Assembly (NCBI GenBank): GCA_020055645.1 | Contig: CM034546.1 | Coordinates: 9,672,001 to 9,736,000 of the forward strand | DNA: 64,000 bases | Source: Tomocerus qinae | Lineage: Eukaryota > Arthropoda > Collembola > Entomobryomorpha > Tomoceridae | Direction of reading: 5' to 3' | Part shown: positions 10,838 to 23,514 of the stretch, piece after piece | Numbering within the stretch: the first letter of the stretch is position 1 | Layout of the letters: each line of letters opens with the position of its first letter | The notes under the pieces: model-generated | The model's database searches: none | Told to the model about the DNA's origin: nothing | Seen by the model: the letters and a program-made list of their open reading frames with translations, nothing else | Program-made: the position numbers and the translations under genes

Positions 10838-11929
10838 CAACCACAAACAACAACGTGAGTCTGGCTGAAGTCGTGAACGAGGAAGTACATGTGCCGTGCC
10901 GCTTCGTAAAAAATTGATTTTGAACCAGCTGTAAATGTACCTACAGGGGTAAATTTGACACTTAAGCGATCCTCGGCTAAGGACGTCCCTGAATATCAGG
11001 TCAGTCATTATACAAAACAATCAGTTTTTTCGGGTTTACCTTGTGTAGTGAGTGGAAAAGAGAAGAATGAATATTGGCCTTGAAAGTGTGTTGGAGAAAG
11101 GCAAATTGTATGCAGTTTGGTGTCATTCTGAGTCTTCATCGAAGCTCATTAGTGATAAGAGTGATAACTGATAAGCTACCGGCATGGTACATGTAAATCA
11201 AAACATGAAATATTATCACATTCACTCCCTCCATCAATTGCATTAGTGGTTGACATTAATTGGGTACGTAGAATAATGTTACACTATCAATGTGTATACT
11301 ATTAAAGTCTTTATATTGTAATAGCAGTTTAGTAACACATTTGCCTATTTATATGCCTAAGTTTAGTAACCGTTGTACCTTTGCTCTCTTATATCTACAG
11401 AAATGTGTATCTTGACTAGTATTACCTAGTGTATGGGGGCAGGGTTGGCGAAAATTGTACTTGATGAAACCAATTGTGTTAGTAGCGTTAAAGTAAAACC
11501 ACAAAACTTTACCAAAACTTGAGCATTGTTTGTAATGCTAACAATCATTAAAAAATTTTAAAAAGCATAGCGAGAAGAGAACTATCAACCCTTATTGCCC
11601 CTAAATTAGAGAATTAATACTATTAATTAAATTAGCATAGCGAGTATCCTTTAACCATTGCTGCTAATGAAATTGCAATTTGGAGTCCTAAAAATAATTA
11701 CCACATGGTGCTACTTGCTGTTAAAACAATATTATCTTGTACACTTTGAACTTTTTGACACTTTTAAGGAAAAAAGTTTTAAAATGATCGAAGAATCTCG
11801 AAAATATTCCGAAATAACACTGTTAGTTTTATTTATCTCCGAATGCATTCAAAAATATAGAATACAGGTATTCTAAATCGAAATACAGCAATTTACGTGT
11901 GCAACTAAACAGTTGACAAAAAGTGGAAG
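10838..11929. other. Intergenic sequence, no gene seen
   Basis: It contains the repeat at 11495-11620 shared with 3655-3790, and an open frame at 11658-11876 that I do not recognise and do not consider a gene. Confidence 0.5.
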
Positions 11930-11935
11930 TTTATT
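11930..11935 (-). terminator. Polyadenylation signal of the S-formylglutathione hydrolase gene
   Basis: AATAAA on the minus strand, about 20 bases after the stop codon. Confidence 0.5.
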
Positions 11936-11954
11936 TTAATATCCGATGAAGGAT

Positions 11955-14059
11955 TCAACATCCGACATTATTAAGATATCTTTTGTGATGGCGGAAATGA
12001 TCTTCGATGAAAGTCTGCACACAAAAGTGTGAGTGAGTGTATTCCTTTTGCATCCGCAAATTCACGTCGATCGACATCCCCTTATTCGGGTTCTCTCCCA
12101 CTCCTTTCAAAAGAGTTTCAGTTTTACAGAAATCTGCCAACATGTCGTCATGGGTACCCTACAACAGCAAAACATCTGTCATTGCCAGGCATCGAAAATA
12201 TAAATATTTTGAACCGTTCACCATCTATTAAGTAGTAGCAGAGCGGATTTATGGGATTTTCTAATTTGTCTGTCTGTCTGGCGACACAATAACTCAAGAA
12301 TGGTTTGAGATAGTCAGTTTAGACTTCCTGTACGTAATTTTGAGTTAAAAAGTAATACCAAGTTTAACAATGGACAAAATCAGACACATTCCCTGCCAGT
12401 GGGCGTGCCTAAACCAGGAACCTAAAAATGGACGAACATGTCTTTGTGCCATTGTAGAAAGTTGTGTAGTAGCCCAATTGAAAGAGGAAAAGTTCAGAGA
12501 CCCAAATGAGTGGTAAAATAGGTACATCCCCTGGCTGGGGGAGTGGCAGTATCCGGAAAAGGTAGGTGTGGACATATTGGATAAAATGGTTTTTATCCAC
12601 TGGAAAAAATGATTTCATCCGGACAAAATGGTTATGTCTTGTGGACGAAACGGTTTTTTCCAGTGGACAAAACTAATCTAATCCGGACAAAACGCTAACC
12701 TGGGGAGTGGACAAGAATCGATTTAATTTCCGCTACTTCGTTTATTATCATGTGGTTTTTTAATTGTGCAATTACTTGGTCGACTAAAATGTCTCTGTAG
12801 GGTCCGTCGTAACGCTTTATGAGTTCGTAGCTGTCGTAGTTGTGCCATTGGTAGCGATTATGATTTCCCAGGAAAGCTGCATATGCCGGTTCAGAAGGTT
12901 TAGAATTGCTTGGGTTGCTCGTTGGAGCAAATGCAGAGATGGAAGAAAAAACATCAGGGTTCCGCAATCCAGCAATTATCGCTCCTGAACCGCCCATACT
13001 GAAAAATAATTGTAAAAAATGCTTTACGCTATAGCAATACAATTTCTCAAGAAAATTAATCAAGATATTAAAAAATAAATAATACCTATGTCCACATATT
13101 CCTATTTTCCCAGTTGTGTTAAAATTATTTTTAATTAACTCAGGAAGTTCTTTGGTAATATACGAATACATCTTATAATTCTTGGACCAGGGCTCCACCA
13201 ACGCATCTAAATACCAACTCGCAGATTTCTACAGTATAATGATATATATTTAATTATAGTTTAAATTGGATTAATAGTGGGGGCAGATCCCCCCTAAATC
13301 TGAGAAAAAGAGAAGATGTTTCCCAAAATAGGCCAAAAACTGCGAATATGTCCCATTTTTGAGATTATTTTTGGTTGCGCTCCCTTGATAGATATATCTG
13401 GATATGTGCCTGTGTTAAACTGTATGAATTTTATGATACAATTTAAGATTTTGAATTAATTAATTATGGAATAAAGATTGCAATAATTATAGAATTGATC
13501 ATAGATTTGATCTTAATAAATTATATAACTATATTCTTTGAATTTCTCAATATTAGTTAGAATACCAAAGTGGTTCAGAGCAGAAGGATACTGATTTAAC
13601 ATACAATAAGTAACAATTATTTTGACCAGAAATTCATGTAACATAATATGAAATTCAATTTTGGTACTTGCCCCTAAAAGCCAATGGTCACTATCTCCTG
13701 GAATGTCCACATGTCCTAAAAATAGAATGTTGCATAACATTTACTTGTGTACTATATTTATTTTATAATGATAATTGATGGCTATAATTACTTGGACTGG
13801 TATCAGGACCAACAAGAATGAATCTGTGATCTCGTGCGTATTTCTGCGGACAGAATTTCATAATAAAATTCTGTTCATTGCAGGTCGCTCCAGATAGGAA
13901 GAATAGAACATCGAAAAGTTCTCCCCTTGTCTTGGGTTCTGGCTCGTAAACCGAAATCTGCATTTTGCAGTTTAACACTTTGCTCTGATGTCCATAACCC
14001 CGATGGAATCCTCCGAAACACTTCTCCTTCCAACTCTCTTCCAAAGCAGCCTTCGACAT
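11955..14059 (-). CDS. ESD: S-formylglutathione hydrolase (esterase D), five exons
   Basis: Exons on the minus strand are 14059-13792, 13715-13672, 13228-13086, 12998-12776 and 12158-11955, giving 293 residues (human esterase D has 282). The enzyme hydrolyses S-formylglutathione to formate and glutathione, the last step of glutathione-dependent formaldehyde detoxification in the cytosol. Family landmarks appear in order: KCFGGF near the N-terminus, LNCKM, SGATCNEQNF, PDTSPR across intron 1, YLDALVEPW, MYSYITKELP, the nucleophile GHSMGG (its Ser codon is split by intron 3), SAFAPTSNP, DQGTHDD with the catalytic Asp (joined across intron 4), and the catalytic His in YTHSHF near the C-terminus. 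Intron 2 only keeps the frame if its donor is GC (GCAAGT at 13671-13670). Introns 2 and 4 contain repeat insertions. The gene looks intact. Confidence 0.93.
12540..12712. repeat. Repeat with TCCGGACAAAA / TCCACTGGAAAAA units in ESD intron 4
   Basis: Short units (TCCGGACAAAATGG, CCAGTGGACAAAA) alternate several times. The same arrangement, preceded by AGGTGTGGACA, occurs at 41085-41255 inside the minisatellite element, so it is an interspersed repeat rather than part of the gene. Confidence 0.6.
13275..13400. mobile_element. Fragment of a G-rich MITE family in ESD intron 2
   Basis: Features such as CCCCCCTAAATCTGAGAAAAA, a GGCC-centred A/T core and a far end resembling TATCTGGATATGTGCC match, in reverse, the element at 49068-49250. 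I see no clear target duplication here. Confidence 0.5.
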
Positions 14060-15693
14060 TTCGTAGTGAAATAATGACTGAAGTATTATTTCTGTGGTAC
14101 GTAAAGATGGTAGTGGAGAATTGCGAAAGAAACTTCTAGAATGACAGACAATTAAAATGCAGGCCGGTGGGAAAATATTTAGACACTTCCTGGATCAACT
14201 CATAAACTGACAGGGGAGCAAAAAATCCTGATTTTTTATGCTCCGTATACATACACACGTGAACCTGCTTCGCTCGTGGCGTGGAAAGTGGAGGAACGAG
14301 TATGAAAACATTAATACACGATTCCAATTCACATGCAGGAGTTTAAAGGATTACTGTCTTTCTGTTTCTGTACACCACAAAACCCTTTACATGACTACAT
14401 TCCAAAAGTTTGAGCTACAACTGGTTTCAAAACAAAAATGTTTATATATGTAACCAAGACCGATGCCAGAGGAGTGTTTTGAGCCCCGCCCCGACATCGG
14501 AGAAAAGTAGAAAATTTTTGTATCAAAATGCAAACATTCTTCGCCTAAATATAGTCTACATTTACATTTATATTTTGTCGAGCCCCCACAAATGTTTCTC
14601 TGGCTGCGGTCATGTATTTAACTTCGGTTTTTTTCGTCGTAGAAGGTTGTCCAATAAATAGCGACAGCAAAAGAGGTTCGGGGAAACAGTTCAATTCTCC
14701 CCTGAAATAATTAAAAGCTAGGATTTTTTTGGAACAGTACGATTGTAGTAAATACTTTTAGTTGAATGTTAAGCAAGGTTTGAATGTTTTCAGATGATCT
14801 CCTGTCTCCTGTACATTTATATTTCCGTTTTGCAATTAGAATTTTGCAATGTTTTACAATGCAACATTTAGAAGGAGAAATAGAAAAAGATATGATGAAT
14901 CAACTATGCATACATTATGCAGGGATTATAGGGAAACCGTTTCAGGCGACCTAACCTCATCCTCCTAACCTATAAGGACCTAAAGTAACCGTTAACTTGG
15001 CCAAATGCGCTTTACTGCTTTTTCAAGTAAATCCACGGTTACCAGGAAGGGTCCTGGTTCAAAATGATATAGTTCAGATAACAAAAAGCTAAGAGAGGAG
15101 TGAAGACTGGGTGATCATGTCTGATGTTACCCCATCGGGGAAAGTGCACCCTTACACGAAATCTAAGAAAAATATGTTTTCTCAAAATACCAAATTTCGT
15201 GCTTAATTCGGTTTTACAAGACTTAAGCTTTATTTGACTCATGTTTTGTAAAAAATAGCATTTTATCGCGCTTTCCGCGAATATACCTGTATGTATCTAA
15301 AAATATATGGCAATGACATCATTGATCCCTACGAAATCGAGTTTTAAATACGGTACCGATGATCCTCTGTATCTTTAGAACAGGAAGTAGTACAGCCAAC
15401 TGAGATGCACCATTAGAAATGCCATCCTAAATTGATTTTTCAAAAGATTGTAAAGGGTCTCTTGGCATCAAGTGTTTAAAAAATCGCAAAAATAAAAACA
15501 TGGCATGGCAAAGATATGGCGTTATTATTTTCAGCTAACGTAGGAGACTTATGTTTGTTATGTCATAAGCCCTAGCAAATTATTTGTAAAATAAATCAGT
15601 TTTTCCATTTTAGAAACTTTTGGGTCAACTCTCAAAACTTTTATTAGTCGGTTTAAAAATTAATTAATTTTACATTTAAATAAAAACAGTTGA
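14060..15693. other. Intergenic sequence between ESD and LIN37, no gene seen
   Basis: The short open frames here have no recognisable domain and no splice context that links them. The ESD promoter should lie at its left edge, since ESD is transcribed leftward from 14059. Confidence 0.5.
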
Positions 15694-15699
15694 TTTATT
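15694..15699 (-). terminator. Polyadenylation signal of LIN37 copy 1
   Basis: AATAAA on the minus strand, about 26 bases past the stop; conserved in copy 2 at 42113-42118. Confidence 0.5.
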
Positions 15700-15724
15700 T
15701 AGTATCCGTACTCCACACTACTTC

Positions 15725-17503
15725 TCAATCCTTGCAGTACATTCTCTCCAATATTTCAAAACTTTGTGCATATCTCTCTGCGTTGTACCTCGCAGCCTCC
15801 TTCCAGCGTCCACGAACGCTGATCCATCTTTGCAGATGCTCTTGAAAAAGAACTGCTGGAGAAGGGGCCATATGCCCTACCTAATAAAAATATTGATTCT
15901 TTTAGTTTTTAAATGAAATAAAAATGCCATTAAAACGAGAAAACAAAATAACGGTTTTTTAAATGTTTGGAAATGTGAACGAATAATGATATTACATTTT
16001 CACATGTTTTTTCATCAGCCTAATCATTTCAAATTTGCCTTAATTTCTGTCCCCTATTGCACAAAACTTTTGAAAGTCTATATCTAATACTTCCTGATTT
16101 GGGACCCTGTCCAGACTACTTTCAACGTAAAACGAACGTATGTTGGTCACCGAACACGTTATAAGTCTTCGGTGACCAACCGGGTAAAATGTTCAGTCAA
16201 CTGGTTGAAATCTGTATTAGCAAATGCCTAAATTAGCTGAAATGTCTAATGGCCTAAATCGTGAGCGAGAGCGAAGTATATTGGGACAATGATAACGATC
16301 TCTTAGATACGGTTTATAATATTTTAAGTACAATATCCTGGACAGATCTAATCCTGAAAGATTTATGCAGATTATGTCGTTCGGTTTGAAAAAATTCCAT
16401 GATTAGATAGAAATAAATTTCAATAAGTAAGGAGACTTTCGTTAGAAAGTATTGCAACTCGCCAAATGGTAAGAGAGGTGTTCTACCAAACCTTTCAGTT
16501 TCCAGGCTCTACCAAGTGACTTTTTAGATAATACTCCAAGAAATGGAGGATATGGCCCCAGAGGGGGTATTACACCCTTGTGGAATTTTTGTCATGAAAA
16601 TACGTCTATCAAGATTGTATATATTTACTTATAATGCTCACATCCTATCGTATATTGTGATAAGGGTTCAACTTACAGAATTGATTTCCCAAGCAATGTC
16701 AGACTTTAGTGACGGCGGCTGAAAAACTGGGATTCTTGGATTGTCTTTTTCATCTACCGGAAATGGGGGCGGCAAAACTCCAACTTCTTCTTCGCTGTCA
16801 GCCATTTCAGATTGGTCAAGTTCGTTGACAGGAGCCACCGTGTTGACATCCGACTTCATCCATGACCGGCACATCGGGTACATTGGTGTCGTCTCATCAA
16901 ACTGGACCAAGTTCACGGGGCGCTCAAAAAATTTGACAACAAAAGGTTTTTTCACCACTGCAGACGGAGACTCAGTAAATGAATTCAACTCAGCTTTGCG
17001 CGAACCTCTTCCACTCCCGTAGCTTCTAAAATAATAGTTGCCACACAGTTGTCAATTAACATAGATTCAAGCAGAAACTATTAATCTCCGAGCCACATAT
17101 TTTCATGCAAGGGTTAAGATTTAGACTTAATAACCCCTAACCTCTTTGGTTTGGGTAGCCTTGCTGGCGAATTGAAAAATGTCATAATTTCAAATTATTG
17201 TGCATGACAGTTATAGTAAGTATTCAACACTTACATCTGATTTTCGTTAAAAAGGTCGTCAAAATTGTCATCCTGAGTGTAGGAACTTGCAGCTGCTTGG
17301 ACACCCTTAAGTTTCTGCCAAAAGCGATTACGAGCCGTTAAAACACGTATTGTTTCTGAAAATATAGAAAAATCAATGACAACTTTGGAATGAAATTGGA
17401 AAAGTTATAGTTATAATTACTAGGCAAGATGCTTCAAAAATACTTTTAACCCGAATTTCAAACATTTTTTACCTTTGTATTTCCTGTTGGAGCTGGATGC
17501 CAT
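15725..17503 (-). CDS. lin-37: LIN37 homologue (DREAM/MuvB complex subunit), copy 1
   Basis: Minus-strand exons 17503-17473, 17355-17235, 17025-16677 and 15880-15725 encode 218 residues. LIN37 is a core subunit of the MuvB module, which with E2F, DP and pocket proteins represses cell-cycle and developmental genes in the nucleus. Two conserved blocks identify it: FVVKFFERPVNLVQFDETTP followed by MYPMCRSWM (compare VIKLF-R-VDL-QF--TPLYPICRAWM in vertebrate LIN37), and the C-terminal block LQRWISVRGRWKEAARYN with SFEILERMY (compare QRWK-IR-RWKEAS and KILREMY). Between them is an acidic, proline-rich linker (EEEVGVLPPPFP). Introns are GT-AG with phases 1, 2 and 0. The gene looks intact, unlike copy 2, and starts with MASSSNRKYK. 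Confidence 0.92.
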
Positions 17504-19744
17504 GTCTTTTTCCGGTTTTCAATAACAGTTCTTTTCTAAGTTGCAATTTTACTTAATTAAAATTCTTCTTCCCTCTTTGTGGTAACGTACTTGATAAAAA
17601 CAAGTACTCCCGCTCCCGCGTTGAACGTCAACGTCAACAGTACCTTTTGCACTTTAAAACAAGAATGAGCAATGACAATTACGTACGGGTACGCTATTCT
17701 CTTCTGTTCAGCTCGTTTTAACTTTACGCGCGTTAGCTCCTTGTCCTGTGTGCGGTGTGTAGAGTCTAGCCACGCGTCGAAATAAATTATTTTTAAAGTA
17801 ACAATAGACGATATCTCGGCTATTAACAAGCTCCGTCTATTGTCTTTGGCTGTACGGTTGTACCTCAACCATTGTATCCCAACCGAAGACCGGTCGGGTC
17901 TTGAAACATACCCGAAATCCAACTAAGTTGATGTGGTACTTACCCGAAAGTATCAGTATTACTATTCATAAAAGTATTTCGTATGTCGCATGTATGTATG
18001 TATCTATCTATGCCATGGTAAATGCGGCATTTTGTTGCAATGCACATGCGCGTACACAATGCATGTTTCATAAAACTAGAATATGGGTGAACATTATCTG
18101 ATTTCGAAAATTACACATTGTTAATATGCCTAATCATTTTGAAATTCATCATTAGTAGTGGGGGCCTAGTATTATTACATTTTCTGTAATATTTTGTCCT
18201 AACCCTTTCCCAGTAAATTTTGTAAAAACTTTTTTAGATCTGAAAATAAAGCAAGTGTTCGTTATATTATAAATATCTGAATAGATAATCATCAAAAGTT
18301 TCTGTAGCTCATCGAATATAAGGCAAACGGCTTTCATTTCCCCAACTTAAAATATATTTTTGTTTTCAAAAGTGGAAAAAAGAAAGGTTATCTATTTAAT
18401 AATTTATACGCAATACAGTGATAATTATGGGGAACTATTGCGTGGTAGATGATTTTCCCTAGAAATGAGACATTAGTTTGCCAAGAACATAACAATCACT
18501 TGTACATAACAATCAGTCTACAATGTAGACTATTAAATCACTTTCAAAGGAACTAATACCATGACCTCGGCAAGAAGGGTCGGACACGGAGACGATCCCC
18601 ATCCAAAAATCTAAGATATAAGCAAAATATTTTTGATTCAGGATTCAAAATATTTCGCTCGACATTATGCATGCCTTTTATTTTCTTTCATAATATTAGT
18701 CAGAGTAGCATCTAGAAAACCATGTTGAGAGGAGCCCGACAAATTTAACGTAGTATTTTGTTATCTTGAATAGGTTTAAGTTTAATTAAGTTCAGTGCGA
18801 TGTAATTTTAGAATGAAAGTTCATTTAGGAAAACTTATTTCTTTAAGTATATAGGTAGTTCTCTAAAAGTTCATTAATGGGTGAAAATGAGTATTAATAC
18901 AAATGCGGCTGCATATATTTATATCATTGTGTGTGAATGTGAATGTAATAAACCGATTTGATGGCTGTTTAGTATTCGTGATGGCCGAAGCAAGCAGAAA
19001 TTCAGTGAATAACTACTGCAATTAATGGAATAAGCAAAATATTTATAGTTTAATTAAAATTTGAAATTTAACAGCATCCTTTATAATCTTTTGAAACGGT
19101 ACGAAATTAGTATTCTAACACTAGTATTAATCAGTTTACCTAAATTAACCAGAAGTTAAGGGTGGGTTTATTGTTCGCAAATTCCAGATTCAGAGAGAAC
19201 GGCAAAGAGTATAGTAATAAAATTGACACTTTTGAAATCTACGCATATTTCTCTATCGAACCTGAAGGCCAAAATTTCAAAAACATTTTTTGAAAGCTGA
19301 AAATTTGAATTTAATTTGAGTAGGAGAAATGCATTGCAGAAATGTATTTACATTTTTATTTACTGTTTAAATGATGAAAACTGAAAAAAGCGGCTTCAGG
19401 TTCGATAGATATTTTGATCGTCTTTTTTTGAAATTTATTTCACCTCTGCACAATGTCCTAAAGTTTCGCAATTTGGAAAATGCGATTTTCCATGTAAAAT
19501 TTTTGATAATTACTGCGAAAAATTTTGTGGGAAGAACAAGGAGACGTCCACAAACAATTTCTTTACAAACAAAAGCTCCGCAACCATCAAAGCAACTCAA
19601 CAACTCGCAGCAATTCCTTCTCATCCACAATTTGCGCGCACACCCTATTTTTTAAAGTTTTGTCGCAGACTATAGATTCCGCTATGAAACAATGAACCCC
19701 ACCTTAAAGCACGATTCGGCTTCAACAGCACAGCTTAGCTCCGA
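17504..19744. other. Upstream flank of LIN37 copy 1, part of the duplicated block
   Basis: I see no gene. About 17870-18850 is repeated, with changes, at about 50060-50850 upstream of LIN37 copy 2 (for example CCTTTCCCAGTAAATTTT versus CCAGTAAATTTTTCAAAAA, then TTCGTTA), so both the gene and its 5' flank were duplicated. Confidence 0.6.
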
Positions 19745-19946
19745 GGTATCCAAAATCTGTTGCAACCTTGCAACCTGGTTGCTGTGGAAATCGGCCTTTG
19801 CCACGCCTGCAAAATTCCCCGCCCCCAAAGCAGGAGGAGCTTACGTGTTCTCAGCCAGGGGGCAAGACTAGTGGGTGGAGCTAAAGTGTGGAAAGTAGCC
19901 AGTGGGTGGGACCTGTTACACTGGAAATTAAAATTTTTACGATGCC
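19745..19946. mobile_element. Short element with GGNATCNAAAAT ends
   Basis: The left end (GGTATCCAAAATCTGTTGCA, then ACCTTGCAAC and GGTTGCTGTGGAAATC) is nearly the same as the inverted right end of the 1.2 kb element at 40481-41708, and it finishes with GATGCC. This looks like a 200 bp internal-deletion relative of that element. Flanks both begin TTAGCT, but I cannot define a clean target duplication. Confidence 0.6.
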
Positions 19947-19999
19947 TTAGCTGATATCACAAGTCAGATGTATTCACCTTTCGCCACTTGTTTGGAAAT

Positions 20000-21621
20000 T
20001 TTGAAGACTTTTGGCAAACAAACATTTAAATACAGGGTATCTATTCTTATCCTATGTAATACACCCAAAGTGCATGCTACCCCACTATTAATCACCTTTA
20101 AATAAGGTTTAAAACTTACATATATTTTAGCTAGAACGTTTGTAATTCTCCTGATTTGAATAACGAAATAGTGTTGAGAATCTATCAGTATTTCTCCCAT
20201 TCCATATATCTTGTATTTCTTATGTCCATATTATCGACATCAGTACTAAAACGTTAAGAAAGAACATTCAATACATTGGATTTTTAATTTCTTTCAAAAT
20301 TTGTCTCCAAACGGATCTTCAGCATATAATGCCATGTCATTTCTAATGGCATACGACCGAAAATAATTGTGGGCCGAAGTTACGGAAGTGGTACAGTGAA
20401 CAAACTGTCCGCACCATTTTCTCAGCAACCAGAGATCGTAGTCAAAAACGGTTTCGAGATGCAGAAATTTTTAAAGCAATCGGATGGCGTTTTGGGAATT
20501 CCAATTTATAACGGCACAATTCTAAATGTTAAAAAGACATAATTTCTTGATTGACATTGTCCATCCTCTTGAAGTATGGTTGGTATTCCCATGTGTGACG
20601 CCATGATGATGCCTTTTAATTTACCTAAGATTGCAAGAGCTTTCGGTCAGTCTTATTAATAGTATGATATCACCGTTTTATTATGGTTTTATTATGACTC
20701 ATTCCCTGCTTATTTTAATAATGTAAACCGTTATTGTAATTAAAAAAATAATGAATGAGATTATTTCCTCTAATATTTCATAATTTATTATATGCAATTG
20801 TAGATTTCCCTTAAGAGAATTTCAATTATCTTAAGGAAAATCTACTATGCATATAACTACAGTACGGCACATTAAAAAGTTATGAGAAAAACCGTTGTCC
20901 TAAAAATCGCCATTCCTCATTCATTGCGATTCTCTGATGGTTTCTCTGATAACTTTTTAATCTGCCATACTGTAGATATCTTGACTTCTCATGTTTTTAG
21001 TTCTACAGCAACGGGAATCATTCAAAGCTACAAAACTAGCAATCCAGCTTTGTCTTTTACCTATAAGTAAGTGGAAAGACGTAGAAAGGAAAGATCACAG
21101 AAAATGCATATTTCCTGAAGGTTTTTTCCAAACTTCATGCAGTTTAATCAGTAATACTGACATAGTGACATTGGACGCGTGTGGAAGCCAAGGATATTAT
21201 TTATCTCATTCTCACTTGCTATTCCTAAACGGGACTTTCCAAACAAATAATTGGATACGCCTGTGAACTTTCAACCAAAGTTATCTCTGTTGATTAGAAG
21301 AACTTTGAACATTAGTGACTTAATGTGCGATAATATTTACAGTATTTAATTACCTTCTGTTATACGATTACTATAAATATTCACATAGAAAAATATAATA
21401 CCACCATAAACAGATATTTTTATTGCTCAAACGAACTGATAAATACAAGCAGTAATAAATACTTTCAATCAAAGTTTACAAAGCTATCTTACCGAAAGGA
21501 AAGACTAATAAAAGTTCTATCCTACGTATAATTACTTAATATATAGCATTTTAACGTAAAACAATATATATCAGACTATTACTCCTTCCGCTACCAGCCA
21601 AAGGAAATAAATTTTCATAAA
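20000..21621 (+). promoter_or_regulatory. Upstream unit of the glycogenin-PKS gene, copy A
   Basis: This stretch is repeated at about 24040-26964 and 51550-54457, each time ending just before the conserved start ATAAAATGGG. Landmarks are CAGTATTTCTC-like blocks, GGCATACGACCGAA (copies A and B), TTTTCTCAGCAACC, GGTTGGTATTCCCAT, and CTTACCGAAAGGAAAGACTA close to the start. Conservation in order across three copies suggests that it includes the promoter. An inverted repeat at 20802-20848 (GTAGATTTCCCTTAAG / CTTAAGGAAAATCTAC) is best preserved here. Confidence 0.5.
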
Positions 21622-22710
21622 ATGGGACTTGGTAAGTAGATTAATTGATTTCAATCGATTTTTGAATTTTTGACGATATGTAAAAACAAAGACTACAAAA
21701 ACAGATTCTAACAATTCTAATATTTTATTGGTAATAAGTAATAACAGTAATTTGTGGAATAATTACCTGGTTGAGTAATATAGTTATATACAAATGAGTT
21801 CCATAAAAGTCACGATATTAGAACTGGAAGCCTTTTGGAAAATAAATTTTTCAGTTTTTGTAGAAACAAAATTTCATGAGGATAATCTCTTTCCACAAAT
21901 TTTAAATTGTTTTTCCAAACACATTTTTTACATTGAGTACAAAAGTAAAAATTTAAATACCTGTTTAATTTGGAATTTTTTGAAATGAAGGGTGCAGAGC
22001 AAGTAACGCAGACTGTTTTAACATGGTCCCTTACCAGTTACATCTGTAGAGAAATGCAAACATAGTCCAAAACACGTGGTGGGGAAAGGTCTGTAAAACC
22101 ATCGCGGCCTAGTGTGGTTCATGGACAATTTGGACAAGTACATGTGAATTACTTTACAAGCATTTCTCAACTCCGGGTTTTGGAGAACGTTTGCCCTTTC
22201 TACAGATGTACCTGGTAGAAGACCATGGTGGTAAATTCAAACAGTTTTCTATTATGTAGCCAGTTCTCAAATAAATTCAAATATACATCTCTATATTATA
22301 ATCGCAGACTTGATGTGCGTAATGTGCGTATAAATAGCATGTCAAAACTCCTAATCCAACTTGGTTTTCTGCTATATCGACAAACTTATTCAATATTTTT
22401 TAGTAGAGCTGGGTTTACTTTTTACCGCCCTCTTGATTCCATTGGGCCAGTTGGAACATCTTTTGGTAGAATGAAATAACAGTACTGGAGGCCAGAGCTA
22501 CTATTTATTCTATAAAAATATTTACTCGTAAGTTGTACTCATGGAAATTGTACGGTTTTCGAAAATCCCACGGGGAATCTTATTTATTTGATTTTAAATA
22601 GGAAATGTTTTGGTAACTTTGTGGGAGTTTTTTCGAAAATAGAGTTTTTCATTGTTCCCTGTATTTGATGCTACGAACTACAGTTATTAATTTGATGTAG
22701 GAAATTGATA

Positions 22711-22793
22711 TTTTCAATAATGTACCCCAACGCATACCTTCATTTGCTAAATTTAGTACATGGAGGTATGCATTGGGGTACATCATTGAAAAC
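22711..22793. repeat. Strong short hairpin in intron 1 of copy A
   Basis: Two 32-base arms (left beginning TTTTCAATAATGTACCCC, right ending GGGGTACATCATTGAAAA) pair with three exceptions around an approximately 18-base loop. It could be a tiny foldback element or a microRNA-like precursor. Confidence 0.6.
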
Positions 22794-22849
22794 ATTAATT
22801 CCTTTTTATCAGGAAGTTGGGGCTGCAGCTAATTTTTGCAACCACTGTA

Positions 22850-23068
22850 CAGCACCGTATTTAGAAATCGATTTCGGAGGGGGGAATGACGTCATACACT
22901 TATATGCATTAGGCTTATTCCTGCGAAGCGCTCAAAATTTTGGCTTATTTTGTCTAAATGGTTCAAAAATAGTCTAAAGCGAAATATTTTGGTGTTTTGA
23001 GAAAAAATTTTTCCCTTTTCTTGGATTTTGGGGGGCTGCTTCCTATGCCCCCCCTCAATACAGCCTTG
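22850..23068. mobile_element. hAT-type MITE, 219 bp
   Basis: The element is flanked by a perfect 8 bp target duplication CCACTGTA (22842-22849, 23069-23076). The ends are imperfect inverted repeats (CAGCACCGTATT and CAAGGCTGTATT inverted). The inner part, with TTTTGAGAAAAAATTTT and TCTTGGATTTTGGGG, resembles the interior of the element at 5439-6373. Confidence 0.75.
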
Positions 23069-23514
23069 CCACTGTAGAAAATAAAAGTATATTAATTTAA
23101 TTATAATTTGTATTTACAAAATTAACATAATAACCTAATGGGATGTTTTCGAAATTGTTTTAATTACTGTGTTGGGTGGCCTGCTGAATTTCTTTTGAAT
23201 GCTAGATTTGCCCCTAAGCTGGGTTCAATAGTCATATAATATTTGTATTAACAATTTTGAAATTAGTCCAACAGCATAGACACTTTGGTAAACCTAGGAT
23301 TAAGAATGACATAAACTTTGAAAGTTCTTCTTCCATTTTGCATTTTTAGGAGTCAGAAACGCATGGGTTACCGTCGCTGTTGACGATGCATCAGTAAGAA
23401 ATGCCATTGTTTTCGCAAAATCTCTTACCCTGGTTGTCACGGAAGCTGACACAGGGATATTAGATTCCAATGATATTTTCCATTCGGCTGGAGTGCAAAC
23501 CATTAAATCATTTA

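Larger units (their letters stand above)
21622..23494 (+). pseudogene. Truncated third copy: exons 1-2 of the glycogenin-like head
   Basis: Exon 1 (21622-21631, MGL plus one base, donor GTAAGT) and exon 2 (23350-23494) match those of the two large genes. Exon 2 reads without stops and keeps AWVTVAVDDASVRNAIV, but VLAP is changed to ILDS and the donor GGGTAAAC has become GTGCAAAC, so the splice site is GC or dead. Homology to the other copies ends about 20 bases later (near 23515), where the sequence jumps to the upstream flank of the next copy. No exon 3 follows. It is most simply a broken tandem duplicate; an alternative first exon for the gene at 26965 is possible but less likely. Confidence 0.7.

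Noticed and set aside
11658-11876. 72-codon plus-strand frame, possible receptor fragment
   Set aside because: No recognisable motif, and no splice context links it to a Gr gene.
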